Assembly: GCF_001625195.1 (NCBI RefSeq)
Contig: NC_054391.1
Coordinates: forward strand, 9,500,552 to 9,564,551
Direction: 5' to 3'
Length of the DNA: 64,000 nucleotides
Source of the DNA: Drechmeria coniospora
Lineage: Eukaryota; Ascomycota; Sordariomycetes; Hypocreales; Ophiocordycipitaceae
Shown here one piece after another: positions 53,377 to 63,822 of the stretch (positions are counted from its first letter, which is position 1; each line of letters starts with the position of its first letter). The translations under genes were made by a program, and so were the position numbers. The notes under the pieces were generated by a model that saw only the letters and a program-made list of their open reading frames with translations, made no database searches and had not been told where the DNA came from.

Positions 53377-55779
53377 CTACACGTCCGTGCTTGTATCGTC
53401 GCGACCCATAAACACCTTGTAAACCCTCTTGCTCACGGCTGGCCCGATGACGCGGTCGGACAATCTCCCATGCCGGTCTGTACTTCTCTGCACGCCTTCG
53501 AGCGTTTCGGGTCCGCCCGTCTCGAGGCCCTCGACAAGCTTCGTGACGCTGCCGAATTCTGCAGCAACGCCGTACGCAATGGGGGCCGTGATTCGCGCAA
53601 TCTCCTGCATCATCTTGATGTACGTGTCCTCGGCGTCATCGCCCGAGCGGACTTGGCCACCCTCCATGCAGAACCCGGCCGAGGACATTGCGTGGTCCCT
53701 TTGCTTCTTGTAGGGTATGGTGGAGATTTGCTGCGTCAAGGTTGCGATGCACTTGGCCGTCTCGGCCGCGATGGTTGCGTGCTGAATGAAGACGTCGTGT
53801 TCGACCTGCAGTCGCAGCAGCGCGTCTTCGATGGCATCCTCGTGGACGTATTCGGCATTGTTTCGTCGACTGCGGCCCGGCGGCGCGGTGGGGGCCTGAT
53901 GGCCGCGGACTTTGGAGACGAACTGGCGGTTGCGCAGGTTCCGATTCTTGCGCATCCATGGGACCAATCCTTGTAAGAGGTAGATGACGTCGTGGTCACG
54001 AAACTCGTCTTTGATGTCGGCAACGTGGTCGTCGAGTCCATGTTTTGTCGCCAAGTCGACGAACTCGTCGGCGCCGACAATGACGAGAACCTGCCTTTCG
54101 TCCCGGATGCATGGCGGGATCGGTTCCCAACGGCCGAGGTCGTCGTCGAAGCGGCTCGTAACCTTTCGGCGCCATCTGATGATGCTCCGACCCGAGCTTT
54201 GCGAGCATGTGAATTCAACACCGAGACTCTCGAGAATAGTTTCGGTTTGGACCCTCTGATCCGGTGCCAGACCAGACGGCAGGTCGACTATCATTTCCGG
54301 CGTCGAGATTTTCTTGTTCGTCCTAAGCTTATTCACCGCCGCGAGCGCAGCGGCCCGCTCCTTCTCCCTGGCCTTGGCCTCCTTGGCCTCTGCCCTCTCT
54401 CGCCTCTGCTGCTCCTTGCTCGCCACCTTGGCCGCCTCGCGCGCCGCCTTATCCGCCGGCGGTCCTCTGGTCGCTTTCCTCCGGCTCACTCCCGTGCCGG
54501 GCCGGGATGTCGACACGGCACCGCTGCTTTGCGATCGGTCGAGAGGCGCTCGGGTCACGGAGGGCCGCCTGGGTAGGCCGAGGTCTCCGATGTCGGTCAA
54601 GGCACTGTCGTCGGAGTGGTCCGACGAATCGGAGTCGTCAATGCTGATGATGACATTGTCGGAAACGACTCTCGTCCATTCACGAGGAAGCGTGCAAGAC
54701 GGACGGCGAATGACGTTTGTTTGTGCATCTACCCGTCGTTCTTCCGGGAACGGTGACGTCGAGCTCCGGGGCAGCGCCGCCGCACTTTGCACGGCAGACG
54801 GCAATTGGTCCCGACGAGTTGCTAGCATCCGCGAGTGGTCGACGGGTGTGAGCGACCTACTGCGTGTGTGCCGATAGCCAGGTGCTCCTCTGCTCGGCCG
54901 AGCTCTGTCCGCCGGATCGGGGGAGCTGGCAAACGGATCTGCATCCATCGAAACGCTCCGTTTTCCCAAAGGCTCTGCCCGGACCATCCCACCCGATGGA
55001 GACGACTGTTCCATGGAGCTTGAGACTTCGATCGGATCGACGGCTCGACGACCGAGAGGGGGACGGCGGCCGGCAGGTAACGTCGGTCGAGAAGCATGAA
55101 TGGTAGTCAAGGGCGGCGGCAGTCGAACCGAAAACTCGATTCGACGTCGTTTCCTGTGGTGATCGGACGCCATTGGTGAATCGAGGTCATCGTCGCCGCA
55201 GCCAAAATCGGAGACGACGTGGGCCTCTGTGTTGACAATCGCCAGCATCGCCGATTCGTTTGCCTCGGAAATCAGAGATGATGCAGGATCACGACCGAAG
55301 TGAGAGATATCAATGTAATCCACCTCCTCGGCGGAAGGTTGCGTGGTGTCGTGCTTGGCAACCAGTCCAGCAACGGTGCAACGATGAAGGCTGTCGTCCG
55401 CATGGAGTTGGGAGGGAGCATGGTTCGTCACCGTAGCCTCTCCAAGGGTATCTGGTCTCGGGAAACTGGAGCCTTCGAGGCCACGGAAGCGGTCAGGGTC
55501 GAGACCACGGAGAGGAAAAAGGCCAGCTTCCTTTGCAGGTTCGTTCTTGGACGGCCGCTTCGACGACCCATTGCCCGTCCCAGACGCCATCGCCACGGGC
55601 CGTGGCAGAGGTGGTGGACTGGATGAGACGAGGTCGATGATGTCGGTCCCCATGATGGCGGCTTGCCATTGCTCCCAAGCAAGACATGCAAAAGGATGGG
55701 CAAGGGTAGCGGCGTGACGTTGAAGCAAATTTCGATGCCGTTTCGAGATCGATGATGCACGTTGCAGGTGTGATGCCAT
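53377..55779 (-). CDS. EME1: Crossover-junction endonuclease subunit Eme1
   Basis: Up to 800 aa. The non-catalytic partner of Mus81, which cleaves branched DNA during replication-fork repair and recombination in the nucleus. The N-terminal 480 residues are disordered and Ser/Pro-rich, with an MGTDIIDLVSSSPPPLP segment (residue 43) that resembles the usual family start, so translation may begin at 55653 instead of 55779. A charged coiled-coil (KEQQRRERAEAKEAKAREKE) is followed by the ERCC4-like domain: NKKISTPEMIVDLPSGL, RWRRKV, LVIVGADEFVDLA, VIYLLQGLVPWMRKNRNLRN, and the helical C-terminus (DAIEDALLRLQVEHDVFI). The ERKxxxD nuclease motif is absent, as expected for Eme1. Intron-free. Confidence 0.85.
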   Translation of the reverse strand: MASHLQRASSISKRHRNLLQRHAATLAHPFACLAWEQWQAAIMGTDIIDLVSSSPPPLPRPVAMASGTGNGSSKRPSKNEPAKEAGLFPLRGLDPDRFRGLEGSSFPRPDTLGEATVTNHAPSQLHADDSLHRCTVAGLVAKHDTTQPSAEEVDYIDISHFGRDPASSLISEANESAMLAIVNTEAHVVSDFGCGDDDLDSPMASDHHRKRRRIEFSVRLPPPLTTIHASRPTLPAGRRPPLGRRAVDPIEVSSSMEQSSPSGGMVRAEPLGKRSVSMDADPFASSPDPADRARPSRGAPGYRHTRSRSLTPVDHSRMLATRRDQLPSAVQSAAALPRSSTSPFPEERRVDAQTNVIRRPSCTLPREWTRVVSDNVIISIDDSDSSDHSDDSALTDIGDLGLPRRPSVTRAPLDRSQSSGAVSTSRPGTGVSRRKATRGPPADKAAREAAKVASKEQQRRERAEAKEAKAREKERAAALAAVNKLRTNKKISTPEMIVDLPSGLAPDQRVQTETILESLGVEFTCSQSSGRSIIRWRRKVTSRFDDDLGRWEPIPPCIRDERQVLVIVGADEFVDLATKHGLDDHVADIKDEFRDHDVIYLLQGLVPWMRKNRNLRNRQFVSKVRGHQAPTAPPGRSRRNNAEYVHEDAIEDALLRLQVEHDVFIQHATIAAETAKCIATLTQQISTIPYKKQRDHAMSSAGFCMEGGQVRSGDDAEDTYIKMMQEIARITAPIAYGVAAEFGSVTKLVEGLETGGPETLEGVQRSTDRHGRLSDRVIGPAVSKRVYKVFMGRDDTSTDV

Positions 55780-56347
55780 CGCGGGGTCGACACTTAGGCG
55801 TGACGTGGGTAGGGAATACGCGAAATCACGTGATGATTTTGGTGCTTGAGCTCAACTCCAGAGCTCAACTCGATCTCTTCCTCTTACACTCACAACAACA
55901 ACAGTCTCACGGTTTCATGTGTGGCCTGTAGCAGTTCCTAACATGCCCTTTCTATTTCGACAAGGAGAGAATGCAAAACTGACCAACGGATCACGAATAT
56001 TGCAAGAGCATACGTCTCCACGTACAAGGCACAGTGCCCTCGCCACTCGCGTGTAGCTGGATTCGAGCATCGGCCGTTCCCATTCATTCCCTGCCTTGTG
56101 CACCGAGGATGCGTGTTGGCGAATTTTTGGTCCGGACCTCGCAGGTCGCCCGCGTACTCTTGAGTGTAGCGTAGGGTTGGGCCAGTATTCATGAAATTGC
56201 ATTGGCGTGTGATGCATCATCAACGTGGGCTGCGCAATAAAAGCGACTTTCGACGACCGCGTAGAAACTCATTGTCATGCCATCTGCAAGCGTACTGGTT
56301 GTTGCTCGTACCTGAGCTCAGGCGCAAGTCCTGCAAGAAAGACATTA
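55780..56347. other. Intergenic, nothing recognised
   Basis: Upstream region of EME1 and downstream region of the next small gene. It contains short overlapping ORFs only. Confidence 0.5.
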
Positions 56348-56827
56348 TTACCTCTGTTGAACGAGACCGTATTTGCCGAGTGCAGGTATAGCCCGCTGCT
56401 CTGTCCACTCTGTACATTTCACCAACGGCTGACGAGGCTCTCCAGGTTTGTAGAATGTCAAAGGCTCCCACGACTTGACCGGTTCCGTCCTCATGCTTTG
56501 ATGGTTGAAAGCCTTTTGCTTCGAGGGAGGCGGAACGGCCTTGAGGATCTTGTCAAAATCGTGGGGATAGTTGGAGGCATTTGTGTGGCCAATAAGTTCC
56601 TTGGAATGAAGGCTCTCCGATTTATCAGGGTTGTGGTATGGCTTGGACTCGTAGTACATGCCCTTGACGATATCGCCTGTGACGTGGTGCTTGGTACCGG
56701 TGCCCGGTCCTTGCGCATTCGTCTCGACGAAGATGAGTGTATGGAATCGTGGACTCGGCATGTCAGGATCCTGCATGGCAAGTTTGAACTTGATTTTGTA
56801 CACTCCATACCATTGATGGTTCGACAT
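56348..56827 (-). CDS. Small conserved-looking protein of unknown function, 159 aa
   Basis: Starts MSNHQWYGVYKIKFKLAMQD at 56827. Key patterns: HTLIFVETN, TGTKHHVTGDIVKGMYYE, SLHSKELIGHTNASNYPHDF, FYKPGEPRQPLVKCTEWTEQ. Coherent coding texture and balanced composition suggest a real gene of a small fungal family I have seen only as hypothetical proteins. No signal peptide or membrane segment. Probably cytosolic. The stop follows KYGLVQQR. Confidence 0.6.
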   Translation of the reverse strand: MSNHQWYGVYKIKFKLAMQDPDMPSPRFHTLIFVETNAQGPGTGTKHHVTGDIVKGMYYESKPYHNPDKSESLHSKELIGHTNASNYPHDFDKILKAVPPPSKQKAFNHQSMRTEPVKSWEPLTFYKPGEPRQPLVKCTEWTEQRAIPALGKYGLVQQR

Positions 56828-57657
56828 GGCAAACAAGAGAATTCGAACTTGGGTGAGGCGAGAATGTGGTAGATGTAGTCATCAATGAGCAAAGCGTTTG
56901 ACCAGAACGAATCACTGTTCCATCCATCACGAGAACGGCGACCGGTTCAAGTACTTTGCGTTTCCTCACGCCGGCAGCTATCGAAACGTCGACGACATGT
57001 CGAATCGTTTGTTCGTTCTCACAAGGGCGGCAACTGAAACTTCGGCGGCAAGGTGGCAGAATGGGCCGCAAGGTTGGAGCCAATGCCGTGCCGGAGTTGG
57101 GTACGGTTCCATGTGTTGGCCTCTCTTGAAACATCCATAGGCGCCATCGCTACGGTGGCATCGTGTCTCGACTCGACCCCATGACCAGACGACGCCTCGA
57201 CCTGGCCGAGCCATGATTCTCTCACCAGGCATGTGGGCGAGTAGGTTGTGCCATTCCTGGTTGGGAATCCCCTTACCGATGGAGCTGCGATGCGCTTTTT
57301 GGGAGGGCAGAAGGTGATTCGATAATGAAAGGAGGCATCTTGATCGTTTGATGCAATTCCCTCATCGGTTGGTGATGGACAGAGGAGTCGACAGCTTTGT
57401 TGCATATTTTCTCATTGCATAATGCTTTACTGCATATTCTGTCTATTGGCCTAAGGCAGCCTCGCCAATCGTTGTATCTGAAACTGCCGCATTATCGGGG
57501 GCGTCCGCGATACATGTCCGCTTAATCGCATAAATCAGCCTGCCGTCCATCATCGTCAACCACACATCTACGGTCCTTGATCGTGTCTGCCAGTCAGTTT
57601 GGGTCGCCGAGTTTGCGCGAGACAAGACACCGTCTTGCTCCATTTACGACCTCAGCA
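56828..57657. other. Divergent intergenic region, nothing recognised
   Basis: It lies between the small minus gene and the plus kinase-like gene. Overlapping minus ORFs of 80-130 codons lack coding texture. Confidence 0.45.
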
Positions 57658-58575
57658 ATGCCGATTCCGGTCGCACCGAGGGTCGCGCCGGGCCTCCCAT
57701 GGTTTCGTGACGACGATGAGCTACCTGCTCCCCTTCCGACGAAACGTCAGATTGAGAGCTCGACGATGGAATTCCCAAGCATATTCGACCCGAGTGCTCG
57801 ACGAACTGTTCTCGTCAATGGAGTTTTTGTGGTAAAATATGGACCGGCCGTCTTTGAGAATGAAGGACACGCATTGATGCTGATGGAAGCCTATCCGAGC
57901 ATTCCCGCCCCTCTCCTCCACGCCATGTATCGTGACGACGGCACGCTGTACATCGTCATGCAGTACATCCCGGGTCGTCAGCTGAGCGACGTGTGGCCAA
58001 ATCTGACCGAGGATGAAAAATCGTCCATCGTGAGCCAGCTGAGGGCCGCCTCGGAGAGTCTGCGGTCCATCCCGTCGCGGGGATTCTACGGAGGTGTGTT
58101 TGGAGGACCACTGCCGCACAGATACTTCTTCTCCTCGGACAAAGATCCTCGCATCACGGGGCCCTTTTCTGCCGACGAGGATCTGTGCCACGCGCTCGTC
58201 TTGCGCTCCGCCAAGAACTGGGAGGCCTGGGGACGACGAGGCTGGATGACGGAGTTTTTCGCTCGTCACTTGGCCGCAGCACTTGGCGGCCACGATGGCT
58301 TATTCGCACACTCGGATTTCCAACGCAAAAATATACTGGTGCGGGAAGAATTCTCCGCCCCATGCAACGGTTCGAGCCCCCCAAAATCCTTCCGGGTCGC
58401 AGCCATCTTGGACTGGGAGTCTGCGGGTTGGTATCCGAGCTACTGGGAGTATGCCCTATGCTTTGCGTACTTTGACTGGTCCGACGATTGGCCTGAAAAG
58501 GTTGAAAGCATCCTCGACCCATACGTGAAGGAATCCGCGCTGCTGAGGATGGTCGGACAGGACATGGATTTGTAG
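57658..58575 (+). CDS. Aminoglycoside phosphotransferase-like (APH/choline-kinase fold) protein
   Basis: 305 aa from the ATG at 57658 (MPIPVAPRVAPGLPWF); an upstream extension has only a TTG start. Kinase-fold signatures: VFVVKYGP (ATP-binding Lys), ENEGHALMLMEAYPSIPAPL, LYIVMQYIPGRQLSDVWPNL, a catalytic loop FAHSDFQRKNILV (HxDxxxxN, with Ser in place of the usual Gly), and AAILDWESAGWYPSYWEYAL with the Mg-binding Asp. This large fungal family rarely has known substrates; small-molecule phosphorylation is inferred. Single exon, of normal length. Confidence 0.85.
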   Translation: MPIPVAPRVAPGLPWFRDDDELPAPLPTKRQIESSTMEFPSIFDPSARRTVLVNGVFVVKYGPAVFENEGHALMLMEAYPSIPAPLLHAMYRDDGTLYIVMQYIPGRQLSDVWPNLTEDEKSSIVSQLRAASESLRSIPSRGFYGGVFGGPLPHRYFFSSDKDPRITGPFSADEDLCHALVLRSAKNWEAWGRRGWMTEFFARHLAAALGGHDGLFAHSDFQRKNILVREEFSAPCNGSSPPKSFRVAAILDWESAGWYPSYWEYALCFAYFDWSDDWPEKVESILDPYVKESALLRMVGQDMDL

Positions 58576-59224
58576 CTCGGCCACGAAAAGACATACCCAC
58601 GACGACGAGGATGGGCCGCCCATCGACACGGCGCGTAGACGACTCATTCTTCCCATGTACTTTGACGATTGTTCAAGGATATTCGGTGCCGCATGCCGCC
58701 CCGTGCGCGGCCTGGCCGCGATAGTTCTCGTTGGCTTCGTCATGCGTTCCGTCAAAAGCTCACGGCGGGCAATGCGGCGACTTTGATTTGATGCACCATT
58801 GGGTGTCAGATTGCGAAGCGGACAATGACACCGTGCATGGAAAAAGCGGACAAGTTGACCGTTTCTGAACAGAGCAACAACGGGTTGGCAAGCTCCTTGG
58901 AATGAAGGTTGCCACTAGACGTGCTCATTGCCTTTACCGTCAAATATGCTCGCATCAGGATGTCCAAATTGTCCGGCTTGGCCCTCAACGGTCCAAGACC
59001 GCTTGCCATACAGTTCTACTGCGCCTCGGAGATGACGTGAGGTTTGAGTCAAATTATAAAGGCCGCACAACGCTGTCCAAGAGTAGAACCCAACGGAAAC
59101 ATGTTTCACGGAGGAGGGTCATGGGATGAGAAAGATGTAAAACTTGCTTCCAGGCCTTTGGTGAGCAATATTGAAGCCTTTGACCTGTTTTCTTTAAGGC
59201 GAAGGCGAACGAAATATAGTTTTT

Positions 59225-59420
59225 GAGACCAGCAAGGACTTGGAAAGTTGGCAGGCAATCTTGAAACAGAGGAGTGTTTCCTCCAAGTCAAGAATGGAAT
59301 CAATAATGGTTTTACAAGCGTGCTGTTTTTCGTTTCGATAATCTCAATCATATAATAGTAGCATAAGGCTCGGCGGATGTCGGTTAAAAGCCTTTGGCGG
59401 AATTCAAGAGACATTTGGCC
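59225..59420 (-). pseudogene. Remnant segment, copy 1 of a diverged pair
   Basis: The minus frame reads QHACKTIIDSILDLEETLL followed by FKIACQLSKSLLVSKT. It matches copy 2 at 61275-61400 over about 35 codons and at DNA level upstream of that. The start and any splice sites are missing. Confidence 0.35.
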
Positions 59421-61269
59421 ACGTTGAAAGTACAATATTTTCCGATGCAAAAAGGTTTGTTTACCATCGTGAAGAGCGACAACGATGAGGGATATTCGAG
59501 CTACAGCAAGCTCTTCCAGGATTCCATAGTCACAAGGAGCGGGCGGTCGGCAACAAAGAAATACGGAGGGAGTCGGAGGCAAACTTGCAGATTGCCATTT
59601 GGCATCGACAGATTACCTCCCTTGTAAAACGGGTAATTGCCATTCGAAGACTATAAATGGAAGCAGCCGCAACAGTGCAACTGCTACGTCATTTGATAGC
59701 CGACTTTCGTGTACATGAGATTAGATCGAAGAAAGTATCAGTATTGTTGAGCACAAGTCTATTTATGTATTAGACTTTCACTTGTATGTGCAAATATGCG
59801 TACTACAGGACGTTACACTGTCTGAATGCATGTACTCATTTATGCCAGTACGAAATTACCCATTGATGCATTCGCTAGCAGGTTTACATTCATGTATATG
59901 TACTTGCTTGCGTATACGTGTGCGTATTGCTACGAGGATGAAGCATGTAAGCGAAAAAGGACAGACGATCGTTATGTGAGCTCATAATACTAGATTGTCC
60001 TATTCCACGTAGTGTTGGGTCGAGCGACTCACTGCTGGCTTCTGTTGCCATTGTCTACCCAGTCTTACCCATACTCCATAGAGAAGTAATGGGCGGAAAT
60101 GGAACTGATCTCTTTCAAGAAATGATACATGTCCCATGTTTGTAAGTAGAATAGTGACGTGCGAAGGGATGGATGCTGTTTGCGCTCCTCGGCACGAATT
60201 ATTTCTACAAGCAGCAACCGGTACCTGTAACGACTGGCATTGATTGTACTGAATTGGGTGCACTAGGTAAGACCAGGTACCGGGATATCCAAACAATACT
60301 ACTTCGTATTCCGCACATGGTTCGGCAACATATCGGTACGCATACAAAGCACAGGAGTGCAGGGAGTACACAGGGGATAATTGCACCGCGTCTGAATCAG
60401 GGGGAACGGGCTCGCGTGTTCTTTGCAATATCGGATGTCACCAGCCGTGCTCATATAGTGTCACCCACAGTTTGACTGGGCTGTTGTAGATTACGTATTC
60501 AAGGAAGGGTATCTTTTTGAGTAGTACGGGGACATCTCGGAAGGTTCTGTACTGTACAACAACTGGGTTTCGGATTCGAAGTGGTGGTTGCTCAAGATCG
60601 AGTGGCTTATCTAGCTGCTAACGCAGGTGGCAATCTTCCTTTACCAAGGTGGTATATTTGATAAGGCGTTCGAGGATATGACAGCAAGGAAGGGCATATT
60701 TTTGTGTAAAATAGCATGACGTTTCGAAAGGTAGTCGTGATTTCGGGCTTGGAGGTATTGCATGCAGTATACCACGACGGTCCTGTAAAGAAGGTACAAG
60801 TAAATCAACAGCAACTTTGAAGCTATAATATTAAGGCCTTCAAGCCACTCTTGGGTACAGTTTCGAAATCTCAATTCAATGGCCATTTCAGCAGCAAGTA
60901 CAAGTATGGACGCAACAGCTGAGAAGTGAAGAGTGTGACCAGAGCACTAAATGTGTCATATGGCGGTAGCAACAGTGATGAACTGCTACTCAGAACCTTC
61001 CTAGGTATCTTGTCGCACTTAAAAATGTGACGCCACACTAAGTGCGGAGTTAAGATCCTACATATTGTGACATATCTACATACATATATCGAACGAGGGT
61101 CGAGGGGCCATCTGGAACGACATAATACTAACCCTCTGACCCCCCATCGGTTTTGGCCGTCAAGAGCATTGTTCGATTGCGACGCTGGCGTATGCGTAGG
61201 GCTAAAAAATGTTCTCGATACCGGGACTTGAGGAGTGGACAGGAAATATATACATTGCGTGCTATGCGA

Positions 61270-61410
61270 AGATATACAATGCTTCCTCGAGGTCATAAAT
61301 AGAATCAGCAACTGCTTTACAAGCATGCTGCCGTTTGATAGTCTCCATCATATGAATAAAGCGGAATCAAGACCGATGGCCTAGAGTTGGAAGCTTTCCG
61401 CAGGCTTCGA
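61270..61410 (-). pseudogene. Remnant segment, copy 2 of a diverged pair
   Basis: The minus frame reads MMETIKRQHACKAVADSIYD then LEEALYIFA and a stop. It aligns with copy 1 at 59225-59420. Confidence 0.35.
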
Positions 61411-61445
61411 TAGTTATTCCGCTATATTCACAAAAGGAATAGAAT

Positions 61446-61469
61446 ATTCCTAATCGTATAATTAGGAAT
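61446..61469. other. Perfect 9-bp inverted repeat with 6-bp loop
   Basis: ATTCCTAAT, CGTATA, ATTAGGAAT. It could form a hairpin. No adjacent gene was recognised, so its role is unknown. Confidence 0.6.
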
Positions 61470-62002
61470 GCTCTTTACCATGTGTCCATCTAGTTCTCTT
61501 ATAAGGATTGTGTTCCTCTCTAGCCGTAACAGGAGCTATAGTTTCGTTGAAAACGTAGTTAAATTGGAAGCATTGTATAAGGAACATACTCCGTACAGTA
61601 CTTATATTTGCGGTGGGTAGCGTGTACCTGTACTCGCGACTGGGTCGATATTTTTGATGCTCGCTGCAGGTGTATTCGAATTGCCTTGGTTACATTTAGA
61701 AAATATATACATTTTCGCTTCCGCTCTTTGAGGCCACAAACTATCCGATGAACTTGACGTATAGGTTAAATACAAATTCAAGTACAATTTCCCCTAGCGG
61801 TCTTAGGATTTTAGTCCAGTTTGCCGATTAACACTGCTACACTTTTAGGATCAGTGTCTAAAATGCCTGCTTGAATAGGCGGGAAAATGTACACCGTCAT
61901 TTAACCAACTACCCAGACTTTCTCGCTTTGACAAGAACTTTTCTACAGTACGCCTACATAATGTACATGTACTGTACCTAACCTGCTTTTGTCAGCCATA
62001 AA

Positions 62003-63670
62003 CTATCCCCTACCCCCCTTTCCGCCCTTTGATCGCTGTTTGGAGCTCATTCCGGAGTTATGATTGCCCCCCTCACCCTCATGGGCACCCAAGTGTTCAA
62101 TGGCATGCGCAGACTCAATTGACTGGAGGGCTCCATTAGCCTCAATGGATCCGATCCCCCCACTGCTGTTTCCTTGCTTCTTTCGCCCAAATCCCAGCAG
62201 ACTTTTTGCACTATCCAAAAGTTTTCCACCGGCGGATGAAGTGATCCCTTGAAATGAGTCTTTGGACTTTTTCAACCTGAAGTAACTCAGGATATCAAGC
62301 CGTTCTGCAGACAATTTGTGGTACTGCTTCTTCCACCAGGGCGTTTCTATCTCCAGCTTCTCACCGTTCAGACTTTGGACTGCTATTTCCATTGCAGAAA
62401 TAAAATAATCGATTTCTTCAAGCGAATCATGACGACTCGATGTTATTAGGGTGTTTCCGTTATAGTAAAAGTCCTTTGTAGCAGTTTTAATGTTGTCTCG
62501 TAGCATGCTGGCGTCATCCGAAATAGTTATATGCTGTACTTGAATGCCGGCTTCCTTGAGAACCTCTTTAAAACTCGCAAGAGCGACCTTTTCAGTTGGA
62601 GATTGGCCAGATTCATCGATGATGACTACATTTCCAACAAGGGTGCTTGCGAGGAACCGGAGTATACCAGGTTGTTTGGGAAACTTAGGAAGCTCTGCAC
62701 CAAACACTACTCGTCCAGAGCCGGGTGAAATGACAGTCTCTGGGGATACGGGCTGCTTGAGTGAAACAGGCTGCTTTGGAAGGTAATCTGTTAAAATTCC
62801 CTCCTTCGGCGAAAAAGATTTTCCTTGCAAAATATCCCGAGGTGGAATGAATGCAAAAGGAACACGCAAGGAGTGAACTCCAAATTTGTTCGACACATAG
62901 GTAGGATAATCTAGTAGACAGTAGAGTCAGTACATTGATAAGTTGACTTTATGATAAGGTAGAAGAATAGTACCTTTTCCTAGCGAAGCGGGTAGAACAT
63001 CATTGATAACCTGACTTAAAACAGCCCTTGTCTTGACTACCTCAGTTCTGGATTCGTTTGGAGCGTGGGCAACGTCTAGCAATGCCTTATCGACGACCTT
63101 GTGGGCGAATTGATACACTTCTCTATCGTTCTGAAGCATTACTTCCTTGGCTTCTTGTCTAAGATGATGAGTATCCCGAACTAATCGCTGAAGTTGTTCT
63201 CTGAAGACTGTAGTGCCCTGTTCTTTTCCCAAAGCTATGTCGTCTAAGGCGGAGAACAGGTTTTTGCGATACACATTAATTGCATCCTTGACGAAGACAT
63301 GGTTCCGTGAGGCAAAATATCTGGGCATTTTAGACGCCCGATTAGCAAGCTCGCGCACCAAGTTTTCCAATGTTACATCGACAAAATGACGCAGGTTGTC
63401 ATAGAGAGATTTATCTATAAGCTTCATATCAGTGTTAAAAACGCTGAGTGGTACCGTGGGATCTTTGTTGAATGCATCAAGAACATCCAAATATTCTCTG
63501 GCTTTTTTGTCGAATTCCTTTTTGTTGAGTACATCCCGGTTGCGCACGTCGTCTACGACATAGCTGACCAGACTATTGTATAATCGCGTCCACCGAGGAG
63601 ATGGTACGGGAGCTTCGATACCTTCGCTGGATTTAATCTTTGCCACAGTATTAAATACCTCGGCGTACAT
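62003..63670 (-). CDS. Unrecognised 534-aa protein, AT-rich gene
   Basis: Two exons, 63670-62974 and 62910-62003 (1605 nt). The 63-bp intron (GTACTA...GTACTGACTC...CTACTAG) splices in phase to give SLGKGDYPTYVSNKFGVHSL. The N-terminal 240 residues are largely helical and charged (KEFDKKAREYLDVLDAFNKD, VTLENLVRELANRASK, HHLRQEAKEVMLQNDREVYQ). Residues about 330-430 look alpha/beta (GRVVFGAELPKF, NVVIIDESGQSPTEKVALAS, GIQVQHITISDD). The tail is Ser/Gly/Lys-rich (SKQRSKGGKGGRG). No signal peptide, membrane segment or family recognised. Its codons are far more A/T-rich than those of genes before 58 kb. The ATG at 63670 is preceded by 60 nt of open frame without an ATG, so an upstream exon is possible. 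Confidence 0.7.
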
Positions 63671-63822
63671 TTTATTAGTGTCCTTTTGGTTTTCTGCAGG
63701 AGTACTTTTTTTCGCTGCACGGAGTACTTAGGTTCAAATTTGAGTATTCCTGATTATACGGACCGTTTTATCTATTCACACGACTTTTCGCCTAGCGCCC
63801 CACAACGCCCCGCTATAAAACG

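Larger units (their letters stand above)
58576..62002. other. AT-rich, gene-poor tract
   Basis: Base composition drops clearly below that of the preceding 50 kb. No gene model holds. Two diverged copies of a short coding-like segment occur at about 59266-59345 and 61275-61345 (minus strand), suggesting decayed duplicates. A hairpin lies at 61446-61469. Confidence 0.55.

Noticed and set aside
58806..59009. Fragment NLHSKELANPLL resembling SLHSKELIGHTN of the 56.3-kb gene
   Set aside because: Only about 20 bp match (CCTTGGAATGAAGG core); the flanks do not align, so it is probably chance.
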